Positions 15,282 through 23,630 of a stretch of DNA of 39,290 nt are shown piece after piece. This DNA is from Acidobacteriota bacterium. GTDB lineage: Bacteria; Acidobacteriota; UBA6911. The stretch covers positions 1 through 39,290 of the forward strand of contig JAFGIY010000091.1 of the NCBI GenBank assembly GCA_016929335.1, read 5' to 3'. A program made the translations under genes and the position numbers. The number at the start of each line of letters is the position of its first letter. Within the stretch, counting starts at the first letter, position 1. The notes beneath the pieces are model-generated. The model was given only the letters and a program-made list of their open reading frames with translations. It was not told the DNA's origin and searched no databases.

Positions 15282-16235
15282 TCAGAACTGCGGCCCTTTG
15301 GACCAGCCGTCGCCGACTCCGTAGGGAAGCATACTTCCGTACGCAAAAATGCCGCGAAGTTTCCCATTCCCGGTTTTGAAGATATCGGCGAAAGGCATGG
15401 AACTCGGCGTGGTCGCGTAGCTGGGATGAACGCTTCCGTCGGGCATCTTGATGGATGCGTATCCGCGATGGTTGAAGCAATACAGGCCCCATGTAAGTCC
15501 CATCTCTTCGTCAACAACGGGTGTGCGGCGAGGGCGAACGCTGGAGATTGTCTTAAGCGATGGAGGAATTTTGCCGTCGGCGGTTTGGCACGAACGGCTG
15601 GAAGGCATCCCCGGTATCGGAGGAGCGGCGTTGGGAATGGTTCCACAGGTTACCATGCCATTTTCGATCCGGAATGCGTCCTTGTCCCAGGGAATTTCCC
15701 TGTCATCCAGTTTGTCGAGTGCCTCGAAATAAATATCCGGCATGCGAAGCATTTCCTTGCGTGACAGGCGCTCGGATGGGGCAAGAGGTTCGGTAAAGGT
15801 CGGCGGAGGAGCTTTCAGATTGGCAAGCACTTTTTCATTCACATCGCGTACTACTATCGATTCGGCTTCGGTGATCCGGCGGTTTTCCACTTTGAGTCGC
15901 ACGGAAAGCAGGACGGGTTTGTCATGCTCTTTTACGACTCCGGTCCACGCAACCTGGCCGGTCTGCAGATCACAGATATAAAATTTGAAATCTCCCATCC
16001 CTGAGGCCGTGAACCAGAGTCCTTCAGTCGGTGGGAGCTGAATCGTGTTCTCGGTGAAAATCAGATTGTTGGATAATGGAGCCTGGGAAGCATCATGTGC
16101 CAGCATGGCCGAAATGTATCCGTCCGCAATGCCCTGAAGGCATGCGCGATCACAGGAAGCGGATTTTTGGGCCAGACACGCAATAAGACAGACAGCGAAC
16201 AGGCCAACAAATATCATAGCCAGCAGTTTCTTCAT
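15282..16235 (-). CDS. Secreted/lipoprotein NTF2-like protein of unknown function
   Basis: 317 residues. The N-terminus MKKLLAMIFVGLFAVCLIAC is a signal peptide with a possible lipobox ending at C20. The mature start CDRACLQGIADGYISAMLAH, followed by APLSNNLIFTEN and LPPTEGLWFTASG, matches a family of secreted NTF2-like proteins known from bacteria and fungi (I believe annotated as DUF8021; name not verified). The rest continues with a conserved domain containing WDKDAFRIENGMVTCG and a C-terminal FAYGSMLPYGVGDGWSKG. GGGGAGGAAG precedes the ATG at good distance. It is divergent from the DUF4126 gene with 149 nt between starts. No catalytic residues can be assigned. Confidence 0.8.
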   Translation of the reverse strand: MKKLLAMIFVGLFAVCLIACLAQKSASCDRACLQGIADGYISAMLAHDASQAPLSNNLIFTENTIQLPPTEGLWFTASGMGDFKFYICDLQTGQVAWTGVVKEHDKPVLLSVRLKVENRRITEAESIVVRDVNEKVLANLKAPPPTFTEPLAPSERLSRKEMLRMPDIYFEALDKLDDREIPWDKDAFRIENGMVTCGTIPNAAPPIPGMPSSRSCQTADGKIPPSLKTISSVRPRRTPVVDEEMGLTWGLYCFNHRGYASIKMPDGSVHPSYATTPSSMPFADIFKTGNGKLRGIFAYGSMLPYGVGDGWSKGPQF

Positions 16236-16384
16236 AACCTTCTTCCTCCCCTTTCGTTTTTCGGGTACAGCGTTACGCTATTATAAAAGGATTATGAAAC
16301 CTTCGGCGTCCTTTCTCATCATTAAATTTTCGTTGATAGTTGGTATACTTGCAGCGGGACGCAAATTGTGTCGGGAGAGTGGAG

Positions 16385-16945
16385 ATGATTGAAGTATTAT
16401 CGGCGTTCGGTCTTTCTGCAGCAACGGGCCTTAACGCATATCTGCCGCTGCTCATCGTCGGCGTAATCGCAAGGTTCACCGACTGGATAACGCTTAAAGC
16501 ACCGTGGAACACGCTGGAAAATACGTGGGTACTGGTCGTGGTGGCGATACTGCTGCTGATTGAAACGGTAGTGGACAAAATACCCGCCGTGGATACGGTG
16601 AACGATGCGATTCAGACATTCATTCGCCCGGCCGCCGGTGCGGTTCTTTTTGCGGCCGGGAGCAACATTATCAGCGATATCAGTCCTGTGGCTGCCATGA
16701 TTTGCGGACTGCTGGTGGCCGGAGGAGTGCACGCGGCGAAAGCAACCGCGCGCCCCGTCATTACCGCAGGTACGGCGGGTACGGCAAACCCGATTGTCAG
16801 CGCCGCAGAGGATGTGGTCTCGGGCGTTTCCGCATTCATGGCAATCGTCCTTCCGGTATTGGCTGCTATCCTGATTGCGGCGCTTTTGGGACTTTTTATC
16901 TGGTGGAAAATCCACAGCAGGAAGCGCCGCATGGCAAACGCATAA
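16385..16945 (+). CDS. DUF4126 family membrane protein
   Basis: 186 residues with about five hydrophobic segments. The opening MIEVLSAFGLSAATGLNAYLP and the TVVDKIPAVDTVNDAIQTFIRP segment are typical of DUF4126. A Gly/Ala-rich middle (VAGGVHAAKATARPVITAGT) precedes a last membrane helix and a basic tail. ATG 16385 immediately follows GGGAGAGTGGAG; the frame opens at 16340 but without a ribosome site. The glycosidase gene begins 34 nt after its stop, so the two may be cotranscribed. Function is unknown. Confidence 0.88.
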   Translation: MIEVLSAFGLSAATGLNAYLPLLIVGVIARFTDWITLKAPWNTLENTWVLVVVAILLLIETVVDKIPAVDTVNDAIQTFIRPAAGAVLFAAGSNIISDISPVAAMICGLLVAGGVHAAKATARPVITAGTAGTANPIVSAAEDVVSGVSAFMAIVLPVLAAILIAALLGLFIWWKIHSRKRRMANA

Positions 16946-16979
16946 GGCGCCAGGCTCTTTAATCATCGGCGGCAGAACC

Positions 16980-18029
16980 ATGCTGGTCGGAATCAATTAC
17001 CCGTGGATTAATTACGGATGGGATTTTGGCGATGCGCCGGAGGCGTGGGTAGCCGGCGACCGTCTGCCTGCATGGCGCGAAGCGAAACGAAAGCAAATTG
17101 AGGAGGATTTCGGGCGATTTGCAGGGCAGGGGATGCATGCCGTGCGCTGGTTTCTGCTCGGAGACGGCCTCAACTATGGAATGAATGAGCTTGCGCCGCG
17201 CAAAGCGGGCGATAAGTGGAGATGCGAACTGTTGCCTGCGGGCCATAGTTATTATGATCAGCTTTATGACGATTTTAAATTCCTTCTGAATGTTTGCCGC
17301 AAGCATGGCGTGAAGATTTTTCCTTCGCTGATTGATTTTGGCTGGTGCCTTCAGGGCACACCAATGACCGGTAATACCGGGATCATCAAAGGAGGAAGAT
17401 ACGAAATCCTGATTGATCCGGGAAAAAGAAAAGCATTTTTCGAAAGGACGCTGGAACCCCTGCTTGCCGTCTCCATGTTGTACCGTGATTCCATCTATGC
17501 CTGGGAGCTGATCAATGAACCCGAATGGGTTGTTCGCAGGTTCTGGAGCAGAAATGCGAACAGAACGGTTTCGCGCGGGGATATGCAAGATTTCATCGCG
17601 GATGGGATCCGGCGTATCAATGCAAAAAAGACACAAGATGAAAATGCCGCGTTCCTTTCCTCCGTTGGATTTGCCGATTGGGAGAGTCTTGATAAATGGG
17701 ACGCGGAAAGGCTCGGGATTACGCTATTTCAGTTTCACTACTACGCGCAAAACAATCGTGAACTGCCCATAAACTCGAACCCGGCGCACCGGCCGTGCGC
17801 CGTGGGTGAATTTGCGACAGCTGCAGGGAAAGCCTGGCCGGAGCTTCAGCGGCAGCATAGGGATCAGAGTATTACAAACAGACTTCGCTGCATGGAGGAT
17901 AAGGGCTATCCGGTCTGCTTTCTGTGGTCTGCAACGGCAACCGATGCTGCGACCAGATGGACGGAAGAGGCACATCAGGAACTGCTTGCTTACAATAACC
18001 TGATTCCGACGCAAACCATCAGGGCGTGA
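16980..18029 (+). CDS. GH5-like (clan GH-A) glycoside hydrolase, cytosolic
   Basis: 349 residues forming a probable single (beta/alpha)8 barrel. It starts LVGINYPWINYGWDFG, typical of cellulase/mannanase-like barrels. The acid/base is in WELINEPEW (E180) and the likely nucleophile in CAVGEF (E277), about 97 residues apart as expected for clan A. No signal peptide is visible from ATG 16980, so it would act inside the cell, unlike most GH5 enzymes. Frame extends upstream to 16875, but that overlaps DUF4126. Only a weak ribosome site (GGCGGC) precedes the ATG. Its last 11 nt overlap the convergent DUF6116-like gene. Specificity cannot be read from the sequence. Confidence 0.85.
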   Translation: MLVGINYPWINYGWDFGDAPEAWVAGDRLPAWREAKRKQIEEDFGRFAGQGMHAVRWFLLGDGLNYGMNELAPRKAGDKWRCELLPAGHSYYDQLYDDFKFLLNVCRKHGVKIFPSLIDFGWCLQGTPMTGNTGIIKGGRYEILIDPGKRKAFFERTLEPLLAVSMLYRDSIYAWELINEPEWVVRRFWSRNANRTVSRGDMQDFIADGIRRINAKKTQDENAAFLSSVGFADWESLDKWDAERLGITLFQFHYYAQNNRELPINSNPAHRPCAVGEFATAAGKAWPELQRQHRDQSITNRLRCMEDKGYPVCFLWSATATDAATRWTEEAHQELLAYNNLIPTQTIRA

Positions 18030-18261
18030 ATTTTCCCTCCTCTGAATCCCCGCCGGGGCTATTTACAGGATTCCGGTTTTTCCACATTCCGAACAACAGG
18101 GTTAGAATCGCTAATCCGATTTCATCGATAAAGGGGATGAAATCAGGTATGAACAAGTCGATGAGTGTGAGCAGTCCCAGAATGAGCACAAGAGTAGGAA
18201 ATCTCAAATTAAGATTTTTCAGAAGACGCGCTGCCACGGAGGCTCGAGTTGACGGAATCAT
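18019..18261 (-). CDS. Small membrane protein, DUF6116-like
   Basis: 80 residues: a basic N-terminus, then LRFPTLVLILGLLTLIDLFIPDFIPFIDEIGLAI is the recognisable core with two membrane helices joined by an IPDxIPFxDE turn, and a polar acidic tail. The core resembles DUF6116 (family name from memory). GGAGTG lies about 8 nt before the ATG at 18261. It converges with and overlaps the glycosidase gene by 11 nt. Function unknown. Confidence 0.75.
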   Translation of the reverse strand: MIPSTRASVAARLLKNLNLRFPTLVLILGLLTLIDLFIPDFIPFIDEIGLAILTLLFGMWKNRNPVNSPGGDSEEGKFTP

Positions 18262-18389
18262 GTTGCTTCACTCCGACAAATATTCTGGTTTTGTTGTCTC
18301 TAAAAGTTATATTATCCGATTTTAATGATACTGCCAGTCATTCTTTTGACTGCTTTTACAAAGTTATCCTGGAGCTAAGGAGGAATGCT

Positions 18390-18938
18390 ATGGATTTACT
18401 GAGCTTGTTATTGAACCAGGGCGGCGGACAGGCTGTGCGTCAATTGGGCAACAATTTTGGACTCGACGAAAATCAAACTGAATCGGTACTTTCGAATCTT
18501 CTACCCGCTCTCGGACAGGGTCTTGCCCGCAACGCTTCCTCCCAGGGCGGTCTCGAGAGCATTCTGGGCGCGCTTACGGAAGGCCGGCATCAAAGATATC
18601 TCGAAGATCCTTCCATTTTGAGCCAACAGGACTCGATCAACGACGGAAACGGTATCCTGGGACACATCCTGGGAAGCAAGGATGTCAGCCGCCAGGTGGC
18701 GCAGCGAGCATCGGAAAGAACCGGAATCGGTGCCGATATACTAAAAAAGATGCTTCCGATAGTGGCAACTCTGGCAATGGGAGCACTCAGCCGTCAGAAC
18801 GCGAGTGTTCAACAGACACCCGGTGCGTCAGCCGCTGATGGGCTCTCGGGCATGCTGGGCCAGTTTTTGGATGCGGACCGCGATGGATCTGTACTTGATG
18901 ATGTTCTGGGAATGGCTTCCAAATTCTTCAAAAAGTAA
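18390..18938 (+). CDS. DUF937 domain protein
   Basis: 182 residues. The DUF937 pattern is present: an N-terminal MDLLSLLLNQGGGQAVRQLG, LDENQTESVLSNLLPALGQGL, a central DGNGILGHILGSKDVSR, then TGIGADILKKMLPIVATLAMGAL. The tail QFLDADRDGSVLDDVLGMA looks like a calcium-binding-type loop. These are small, mostly helical bacterial proteins of unknown function. AAGGAGGAA lies 5 nt before ATG 18390, ruling out the upstream start at 18249. Confidence 0.9.
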   Translation: MDLLSLLLNQGGGQAVRQLGNNFGLDENQTESVLSNLLPALGQGLARNASSQGGLESILGALTEGRHQRYLEDPSILSQQDSINDGNGILGHILGSKDVSRQVAQRASERTGIGADILKKMLPIVATLAMGALSRQNASVQQTPGASAADGLSGMLGQFLDADRDGSVLDDVLGMASKFFKK

Positions 18939-19006
18939 CCGCCTGAAGCCATAAAGATGCTTCCACTTATTCCGGCTAATCGGCTGGGAGATCGCCCGGT
19001 TCTGTT

Positions 19007-19147
19007 CTGACTGCGGGACACAATTGACGCTGTGGCTGTTTTCGTTCTGGCTGCAAGCGGGCATGCGGTGAATCATGTGAGTCGCGGTTTCAGCCGCGAC
19101 ACGCATAAGAAAGGACACCCGCATTGTCAAATGTATCCTGCAGTCAG
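19007..19147. mobile_element. MITE-like non-coding repeat element, copy 1
   Basis: About 141 nt without coding capacity. The ends are imperfect inverted repeats: ctgactgcgggacacaattg at 19007 and its diverged complement near 19121-19147. Inside is a palindrome with a gtcgcgg/ccgcgac stem (19074-19100). The reverse complement of this element aligns over about 70 nt with the left half of the element at 22448-22725. No transposase is nearby. It occupies most of the 321-nt gap between DUF937 and the beta-helix gene. Confidence 0.75.
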
Positions 19148-19259
19148 GACTCTCCCGGAGTAATGTTCACATGGGCCGGTAAAGATCCACGTTTTCATCA
19201 TAAGGTAATTAACGATATCCCAAAATGTATTTTAATAATGTGAAGACCGGTTGATTGAT

Positions 19260-22200
19260 ATGAAAATTGTAGCATGCAAGTGTTTCCTGTTTGCCGTCGC
19301 ATTGCACGGCGGTGTTTCCGTGCTCGCTGCGGCATCTGCCATAACTACCAGGCTTGATGATCCCAGAGCGGTGCACCTGGCAACCCCTGCTTTCAAAGTG
19401 CACGGCGATGGCGTATCAGACGACAGCGCGGCTATTCAGGAGGCTATCGACAAAGCCGCAAGCCGTCTCTGGGAAGGCATCGTATTCGTGCCGTCGGGGC
19501 GTTACCGACTGACGCGCACTATATTTATATGGGCAGGCGTACGCGTTTACGGATATGGTCCAACGCGTCCCGTATTTGTGCTCGGCGACAACACGCCGGG
19601 CTACCAGCAGGGAATCGGACTCATGGTGATGTTTTCAGGCTCCCGACCTCCTGCGGCCGGCGCCGCTCCCCGCCAGGGATTTCCGGGATCGTTCCGTGTT
19701 CCCTTTCCGCCGCCGGGAATTGTGCCGTCGAATGATGCGATTGGAGACGCCGGTCCCGGTACGTTTTATTCGGCGATGAGCAACATCGATTTTGAAATTG
19801 GAGCAGGGAACCCCGCCGCCGTTGCTATCCGCGCTCATTACGCCCAGCATTGCTTTCTCAGACACATGGATTTCCATATCGGTTCCGGTCTTGCGGCTCT
19901 CACAGAGATAGGGAATGAGGCCGAGAATCTGCGGTTCTATGGTGGTGCTTACGGCATACTGACGGGCAAGCCGTCGGCTGCCTGGCAGTTCACACTGATC
20001 GATTCGATATTCGAAGGGCAGCGGAAGGCTTGCATACGCGAGCATGAAGCGGGACTCACGCTGATTCGCAATACCTTTCGAAACGCGCCGACGGCCATCG
20101 AAATTGATCCGGAGTATTACGACCAGTTGTGGGTCAAAGACTGTCGTTTCGAGAGCATCTCCGGATCCGCCATTATAATCAGCAACGAGAATAACCCGCT
20201 CGTCGAAGTCGGAGTTGAAAACGCCGTATTGCGGGACGTGCCGGTGTTTGCTCGTTTCCGGGAAAGCGGAAAGGCAGTGGCCGGCAAGGGGAAGCAGTAC
20301 AGGATAAAGGATTTCAATTACGGGCTTATCGTGCCGGGACTGGGTATGACCGGCAAAGTCGACATGATCTACAGGGCGACGCCCCTGGAGATAATGCCGG
20401 AGCCTCTGCCCCCGGCCATCCGGCTTCTGCCGCCGACAGAGGAATGGGTGAACGTTCGCACTCTCGGAGTTGCCGGGGACGGCGCCACCGACGACACAGC
20501 CGCGATCCAGAAGGCGATCGCCGGGCATCGCGTGCTTTATTTCCCGAGCGGCCGCTACATCATCAAAAATACGCTGACGTTGAAACCCGACACCGTCATG
20601 ATCGGGCTGCATCCGCTCATGACGCAGTTCAACCTTCCGGATGCTGCCCCCGGCTTTGAGGGTATGGGAACACCCCGGCCGATGATCTCTGCTCCCTCGG
20701 GCGGCAAAAACATACTGAGCGGTTTCGGGCTTTTCACCGGTGGCGTGAATCCCCGGGCATCGGGCGTGATCTGGCGCGCGGGCGCCGATTCGATGATTAA
20801 TGACGTGCGCTTCCTTGGCGGCCATGGCAGTGGCACAGGGCAAACTTACAACAATAACAATACAGCGGATCCCGAACTGCGGAAGCGGTGGGACGGACAG
20901 TATCCAAGCCTGTGGATAAGGGATGGCGGCGGAGGAACATTCGCCAACATCTGGACACCCAATACTTATGCCCAGGCGGGTTTCTACGTTTCCAATACCA
21001 GAACTCCCGGCCATGTCTATCAGCTTTCGAACGAACACCATGTCCGTGCTGAAATCAGACTCGATCGCGTGGAGAACTGGGACATTAACGCGCCGCAGAC
21101 CGAGGGGGAAGCCGGTGAAAGCATCGAAGCGGTGTCAATGGAGATCCAATCATCGAAGAACATAACCATTGCCAATTATCACGGTTATCGAGTGACTCGC
21201 TCGCGGGCGCCTTTTCCTGCGGCGGTTCGCATCTACAACTCCGAGGACATTCGTTTCCGGAACGTTCACGTCAATGCAGAAAGCGGAATCGGATTTTGCA
21301 ATGCGGATGGCTGCCACACATTCCTGCGTTTGAGCAAGTTCCCGTTTGAGAACTCCATCCAAGACAGGACCCATCGCCTGGAAGTGCGCGAACGGGAATT
21401 TGCCGTGCTGGATATCCCCGCAAATCCGCCCATGCCGGCGCCTGCGGATGCCTCGGCAGTTCTTGCTCCCGGCGCAAAGGTCCGGAAGCTGGAGGAGGGC
21501 TTCCACTCCATCTCCGGCGCGGCAGTGGATGCTTCCGGCAAGCTCTACTTTGTCGAACATCACAGAAACCGGATTTATAGCTGGTCACCGACGAAGGGGC
21601 TAATCATAGAAAACGATCATCCATTGGATCCGGTGAACCTGGCCTTTGATCGGTCCGGCAACCTGATGGTGCTTTCCTCATGGGGATCGGAAGGAACCGT
21701 ATTTTCCTTCAAGCCGGGCGAGCCGGCGGATATCACGGTATTGAAGCCGCAGCCGACGCAGCCGCGTCCTGAGGCGCGAGCGATTCTGCCGGCCAATTAC
21801 TGGAACAACGGCGAGTTCAGAAACCAGCTCGATTTCACCACGATGCGTTACAGGACGCTAAGCGAAATGTTTATTGAAGATGTTGCCACGCCGAAGAAGA
21901 AGCAGTATGTCTCGCCGGACGGCAGCATCTTTCTGCCGGCGGGGCTCGTTGTCCAGCAGGGGCCGCCCGATGCCACCGGATGGCGTTTCTCCGATAATCT
22001 GGATGCGTATGGTTTTCTCAACGCCGCTGTGGGCGATCGGATCTACATTGCCAGTTCATCAGAAGATCGCACCTATAGCGCCGTGGTGGGCGCCGATGGC
22101 GCCCTGCGCGACCTGAAGCCCCTGGTCGAGCGCGGCGGTGAAAGCGTCGCCGTGGGCCCTGACGGCAACATCTATGTTGCGAATGGACAGATCTTTGTTT

Positions 22201-22364
22201 ACAGCCCCGATGGCGGCGAGTTTGCGCGCATCGATGTGCCTCAGCGCCCGATCAATATCATCTTTGGAGGCGAGGACGGGCGCACGTTATATATCCTGGC
22301 TCATCGTGCGCTCTACTGCGTGGATGTACGCAAAAATGGGGGACAGTCACCAGCGTCCCCATAA
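19260..22364 (+). CDS. Secreted double beta-helix (pectate-lyase-3/GH55-like) protein with C-terminal propeller
   Basis: 1034 residues with signal peptide (cleavage after about residue 26). Two pectate-lyase-3-type right-handed beta-helix domains each start with the marker GDG(V/A)(S/T)DD(S/T)AAIQ: residues 49-60 and near 405. This doubled architecture is the one of GH55 exo-beta-1,3-glucanases and phage-tail-like helices. From about residue 738 (KLEEGFHSISGAAVDASGKL) it changes to an SMP-30/NHL-like beta-propeller with repeated AVGPDGNIYVANG-type strands, to the end. The last nine residues are encoded by a repeated sequence (22338-22360). ATG 19260 is favoured over an in-frame TTG at 19251; the ribosome site is weak. 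It likely binds or cleaves a polysaccharide at the cell surface; catalytic residues cannot be assigned. Confidence 0.85.
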   Translation: MKIVACKCFLFAVALHGGVSVLAAASAITTRLDDPRAVHLATPAFKVHGDGVSDDSAAIQEAIDKAASRLWEGIVFVPSGRYRLTRTIFIWAGVRVYGYGPTRPVFVLGDNTPGYQQGIGLMVMFSGSRPPAAGAAPRQGFPGSFRVPFPPPGIVPSNDAIGDAGPGTFYSAMSNIDFEIGAGNPAAVAIRAHYAQHCFLRHMDFHIGSGLAALTEIGNEAENLRFYGGAYGILTGKPSAAWQFTLIDSIFEGQRKACIREHEAGLTLIRNTFRNAPTAIEIDPEYYDQLWVKDCRFESISGSAIIISNENNPLVEVGVENAVLRDVPVFARFRESGKAVAGKGKQYRIKDFNYGLIVPGLGMTGKVDMIYRATPLEIMPEPLPPAIRLLPPTEEWVNVRTLGVAGDGATDDTAAIQKAIAGHRVLYFPSGRYIIKNTLTLKPDTVMIGLHPLMTQFNLPDAAPGFEGMGTPRPMISAPSGGKNILSGFGLFTGGVNPRASGVIWRAGADSMINDVRFLGGHGSGTGQTYNNNNTADPELRKRWDGQYPSLWIRDGGGGTFANIWTPNTYAQAGFYVSNTRTPGHVYQLSNEHHVRAEIRLDRVENWDINAPQTEGEAGESIEAVSMEIQSSKNITIANYHGYRVTRSRAPFPAAVRIYNSEDIRFRNVHVNAESGIGFCNADGCHTFLRLSKFPFENSIQDRTHRLEVREREFAVLDIPANPPMPAPADASAVLAPGAKVRKLEEGFHSISGAAVDASGKLYFVEHHRNRIYSWSPTKGLIIENDHPLDPVNLAFDRSGNLMVLSSWGSEGTVFSFKPGEPADITVLKPQPTQPRPEARAILPANYWNNGEFRNQLDFTTMRYRTLSEMFIEDVATPKKKQYVSPDGSIFLPAGLVVQQGPPDATGWRFSDNLDAYGFLNAAVGDRIYIASSSEDRTYSAVVGADGALRDLKPLVERGGESVAVGPDGNIYVANGQIFVYSPDGGEFARIDVPQRPINIIFGGEDGRTLYILAHRALYCVDVRKNGGQSPASP
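22338..22360. repeat. Inverted repeat word ggggacagtcaccagcgtcc, left copy
   Basis: An inverted partner with a single mismatch over the core is at 22798-22819. This left copy covers the last codons of the beta-helix gene (Gly-Gly-Gln-Ser-Pro-Ala-Ser-Pro) and stops just before its TAA, so the repeat supplies the protein's C-terminus. The word itself is also close to self-complementary. Confidence 0.85.
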
Positions 22365-22447
22365 AGTATATCATTTGCTAGTGCCACCCAATCCCACGAC
22401 CTATGACGGTGCGACCCCGAGATATTGGAAATTCTCCCCGCTGTGCG

Positions 22448-22725
22448 CAGACTGCGGGACACACTTGACAGTGTAGGTGTCCTTTCTCATGTGGGTCGCG
22501 GCTTCAGCCGCGACGCGCGATTAATCTTTAGGTGTGAGAAATGCTTATGTCTGCCATTCTGTTTTTATACACGTGTCGCGGCTGAAGCCGCGACCCACAT
22601 GAATTTTTTGTTTTGGATTGGGTCATCGCTGACGCAGTTTTAAGCTTGTTGCAGAGTGTGGAGAAAGTTTCCAAAGCTCGCTCGCATAAAAGAGGCCCCC
22701 CACAGTGTCAAGTGTGCGTAACAGT
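22448..22725. mobile_element. MITE-like non-coding repeat element, copy 2 (nested inverted repeats)
   Basis: Non-coding segment homologous to 19007-19147. Its left end, gactgcgggacacacttgac, matches copy 1. A perfect 27-bp inverted repeat lies inside: 22488-22514 and 22575-22601, each arm itself a hairpin (gtcgcggct/agccgcgac). A second, outer pair, 22460-22474 and 22702-22716, matches at 14 of 15 positions. The whole is enclosed by the ggggacagtcacc pair at 22338 and 22798. No transposase or open reading frame is present. Confidence 0.75.
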
Positions 22726-22797
22726 TAGCGCTGTGCGGGGCAGGCGTGGTCGATTACGGACAAAAATATCCTTTTCGCCTCTTCTCCCCGCTGCTTC

Positions 22798-22819
22798 GGG
22801 GGACACTGGTGACTGTCCC
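22798..22819. repeat. Inverted repeat word ggggacactggtgactgtcc, right copy
   Basis: Reverse complement of the word at 22338-22360 with one mismatch. Together the two bracket a 480-nt gene-free region holding the MITE-like element. Between 22820 and the sigma-factor gene (22990) I see only the leader and its ribosome site. Confidence 0.85.
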
Positions 22820-22989
22820 TCGAATTTTTCTAACCTTCAACCCAATCCGAGCCTCTATACGATTTGAACGGGGTCATGCCGCAATTGTTGTGTATGCGTT
22901 TTATGTAATTTTCGGCTCTTTGAATCGTCTTAATGAAGAATTACTCTCAGCAATGAAGCAGTCTGAGATTTTGGAGGGGACAGCACAAG

Positions 22990-23598
22990 ATGCAAACGCA
23001 AGCATTAACGGATGAGGGCCTTGTCCAGAGCATTCTTGGCGGTGACGGAAACGCCTTTTCTTTGCTCTATGAGCGCTATCGGCGCCCCATCTATTCGGCG
23101 GCATATAGAATCATACGTAACTCTGAGGATGCGCAGGACGCGACGCAGGAGATTGCTTTCAAGCTTTATAAATCTCTGCACTTATGGGATGTTCAAAAAT
23201 CCAAGCTGTCAACCTGGATTTATAGAATAGCGGCCAATCATTCCATTGATTGCTATCGTGCCCGCTACCGCCGTATGGAGTCGCCATTATTTGACGGCGA
23301 CTCGGGCCGGCTTTTGCTCTCAGATACCACGGATTGCTCCGCGCGGTCGCCTTTCAACGCGGTTAAAACCAGGGAGGATGTTGAGGCGGTTTTACGTTGT
23401 ACCGGAGCCTTGCCCGATCTGCAGAGGAAAATATTCATCCATCGTTACTTTCGTGGTCGAAAGCTTGAGGAAATCGCCAGAATTGAGCGCTGCAGACTTG
23501 GTACTGTAAAATCCGCCTTGCATCGTGCTACTGATACAGTGCGTCGGCTCATGCAAAAATCGGTGCTTCGGCCTCAGCTGTCGGCATCGCGGCAATGA
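22990..23598 (+). CDS. RNA polymerase sigma factor, ECF (sigma-70 family)
   Basis: 202 residues. Region 2 runs from about 10 to 90: NAFSLLYERYRRPIYSAAYR, the polymerase-binding stretch EDAQDATQEIAFKLYKSL, and LSTWIYRIAANHSIDCYRARYRR for -10 recognition. Region 4 is at about 130-190 with LPDLQRKIFIHRYFRGRKLEEIA and the helix-turn-helix RLGTVKSALHRA. GGAGGGG lies about 8 nt before the ATG. No anti-sigma gene is adjacent; the next gene is convergent. It would direct transcription of an unknown stress or envelope regulon. Confidence 0.93.
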   Translation: MQTQALTDEGLVQSILGGDGNAFSLLYERYRRPIYSAAYRIIRNSEDAQDATQEIAFKLYKSLHLWDVQKSKLSTWIYRIAANHSIDCYRARYRRMESPLFDGDSGRLLLSDTTDCSARSPFNAVKTREDVEAVLRCTGALPDLQRKIFIHRYFRGRKLEEIARIERCRLGTVKSALHRATDTVRRLMQKSVLRPQLSASRQ

Positions 23599-23630
23599 GC
23601 CGCATGTAATTATGCGGCAGGCTGTTTTTT
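23599..23630 (+). terminator. Rho-independent terminator of the sigma-factor gene
   Basis: Stem GCCGCAT/ATGCGGC (7 bp, 23599-23605 and 23612-23618) with a 6-nt loop, then aggctg and six T at 23625-23630. It directly follows the sigma-factor stop. The T-run falls in the last codons of the convergent GlsB gene (Lys-Lys-Lys-Gln), so the two 3' ends overlap. Confidence 0.65.

Noticed and set aside
15128..15646. 172-codon minus-strand frame overlapping the 3' part of the NTF2-like gene
   Set aside because: Out of frame with a well-supported gene; arginine/proline-rich product without known domains.
19635..21041. Long (468-codon) minus-strand open frame inside the beta-helix gene
   Set aside because: It is antisense to a clear two-domain protein with signal peptide, has no ribosome site and resembles no family; long antisense frames are common in GC-rich codon usage.
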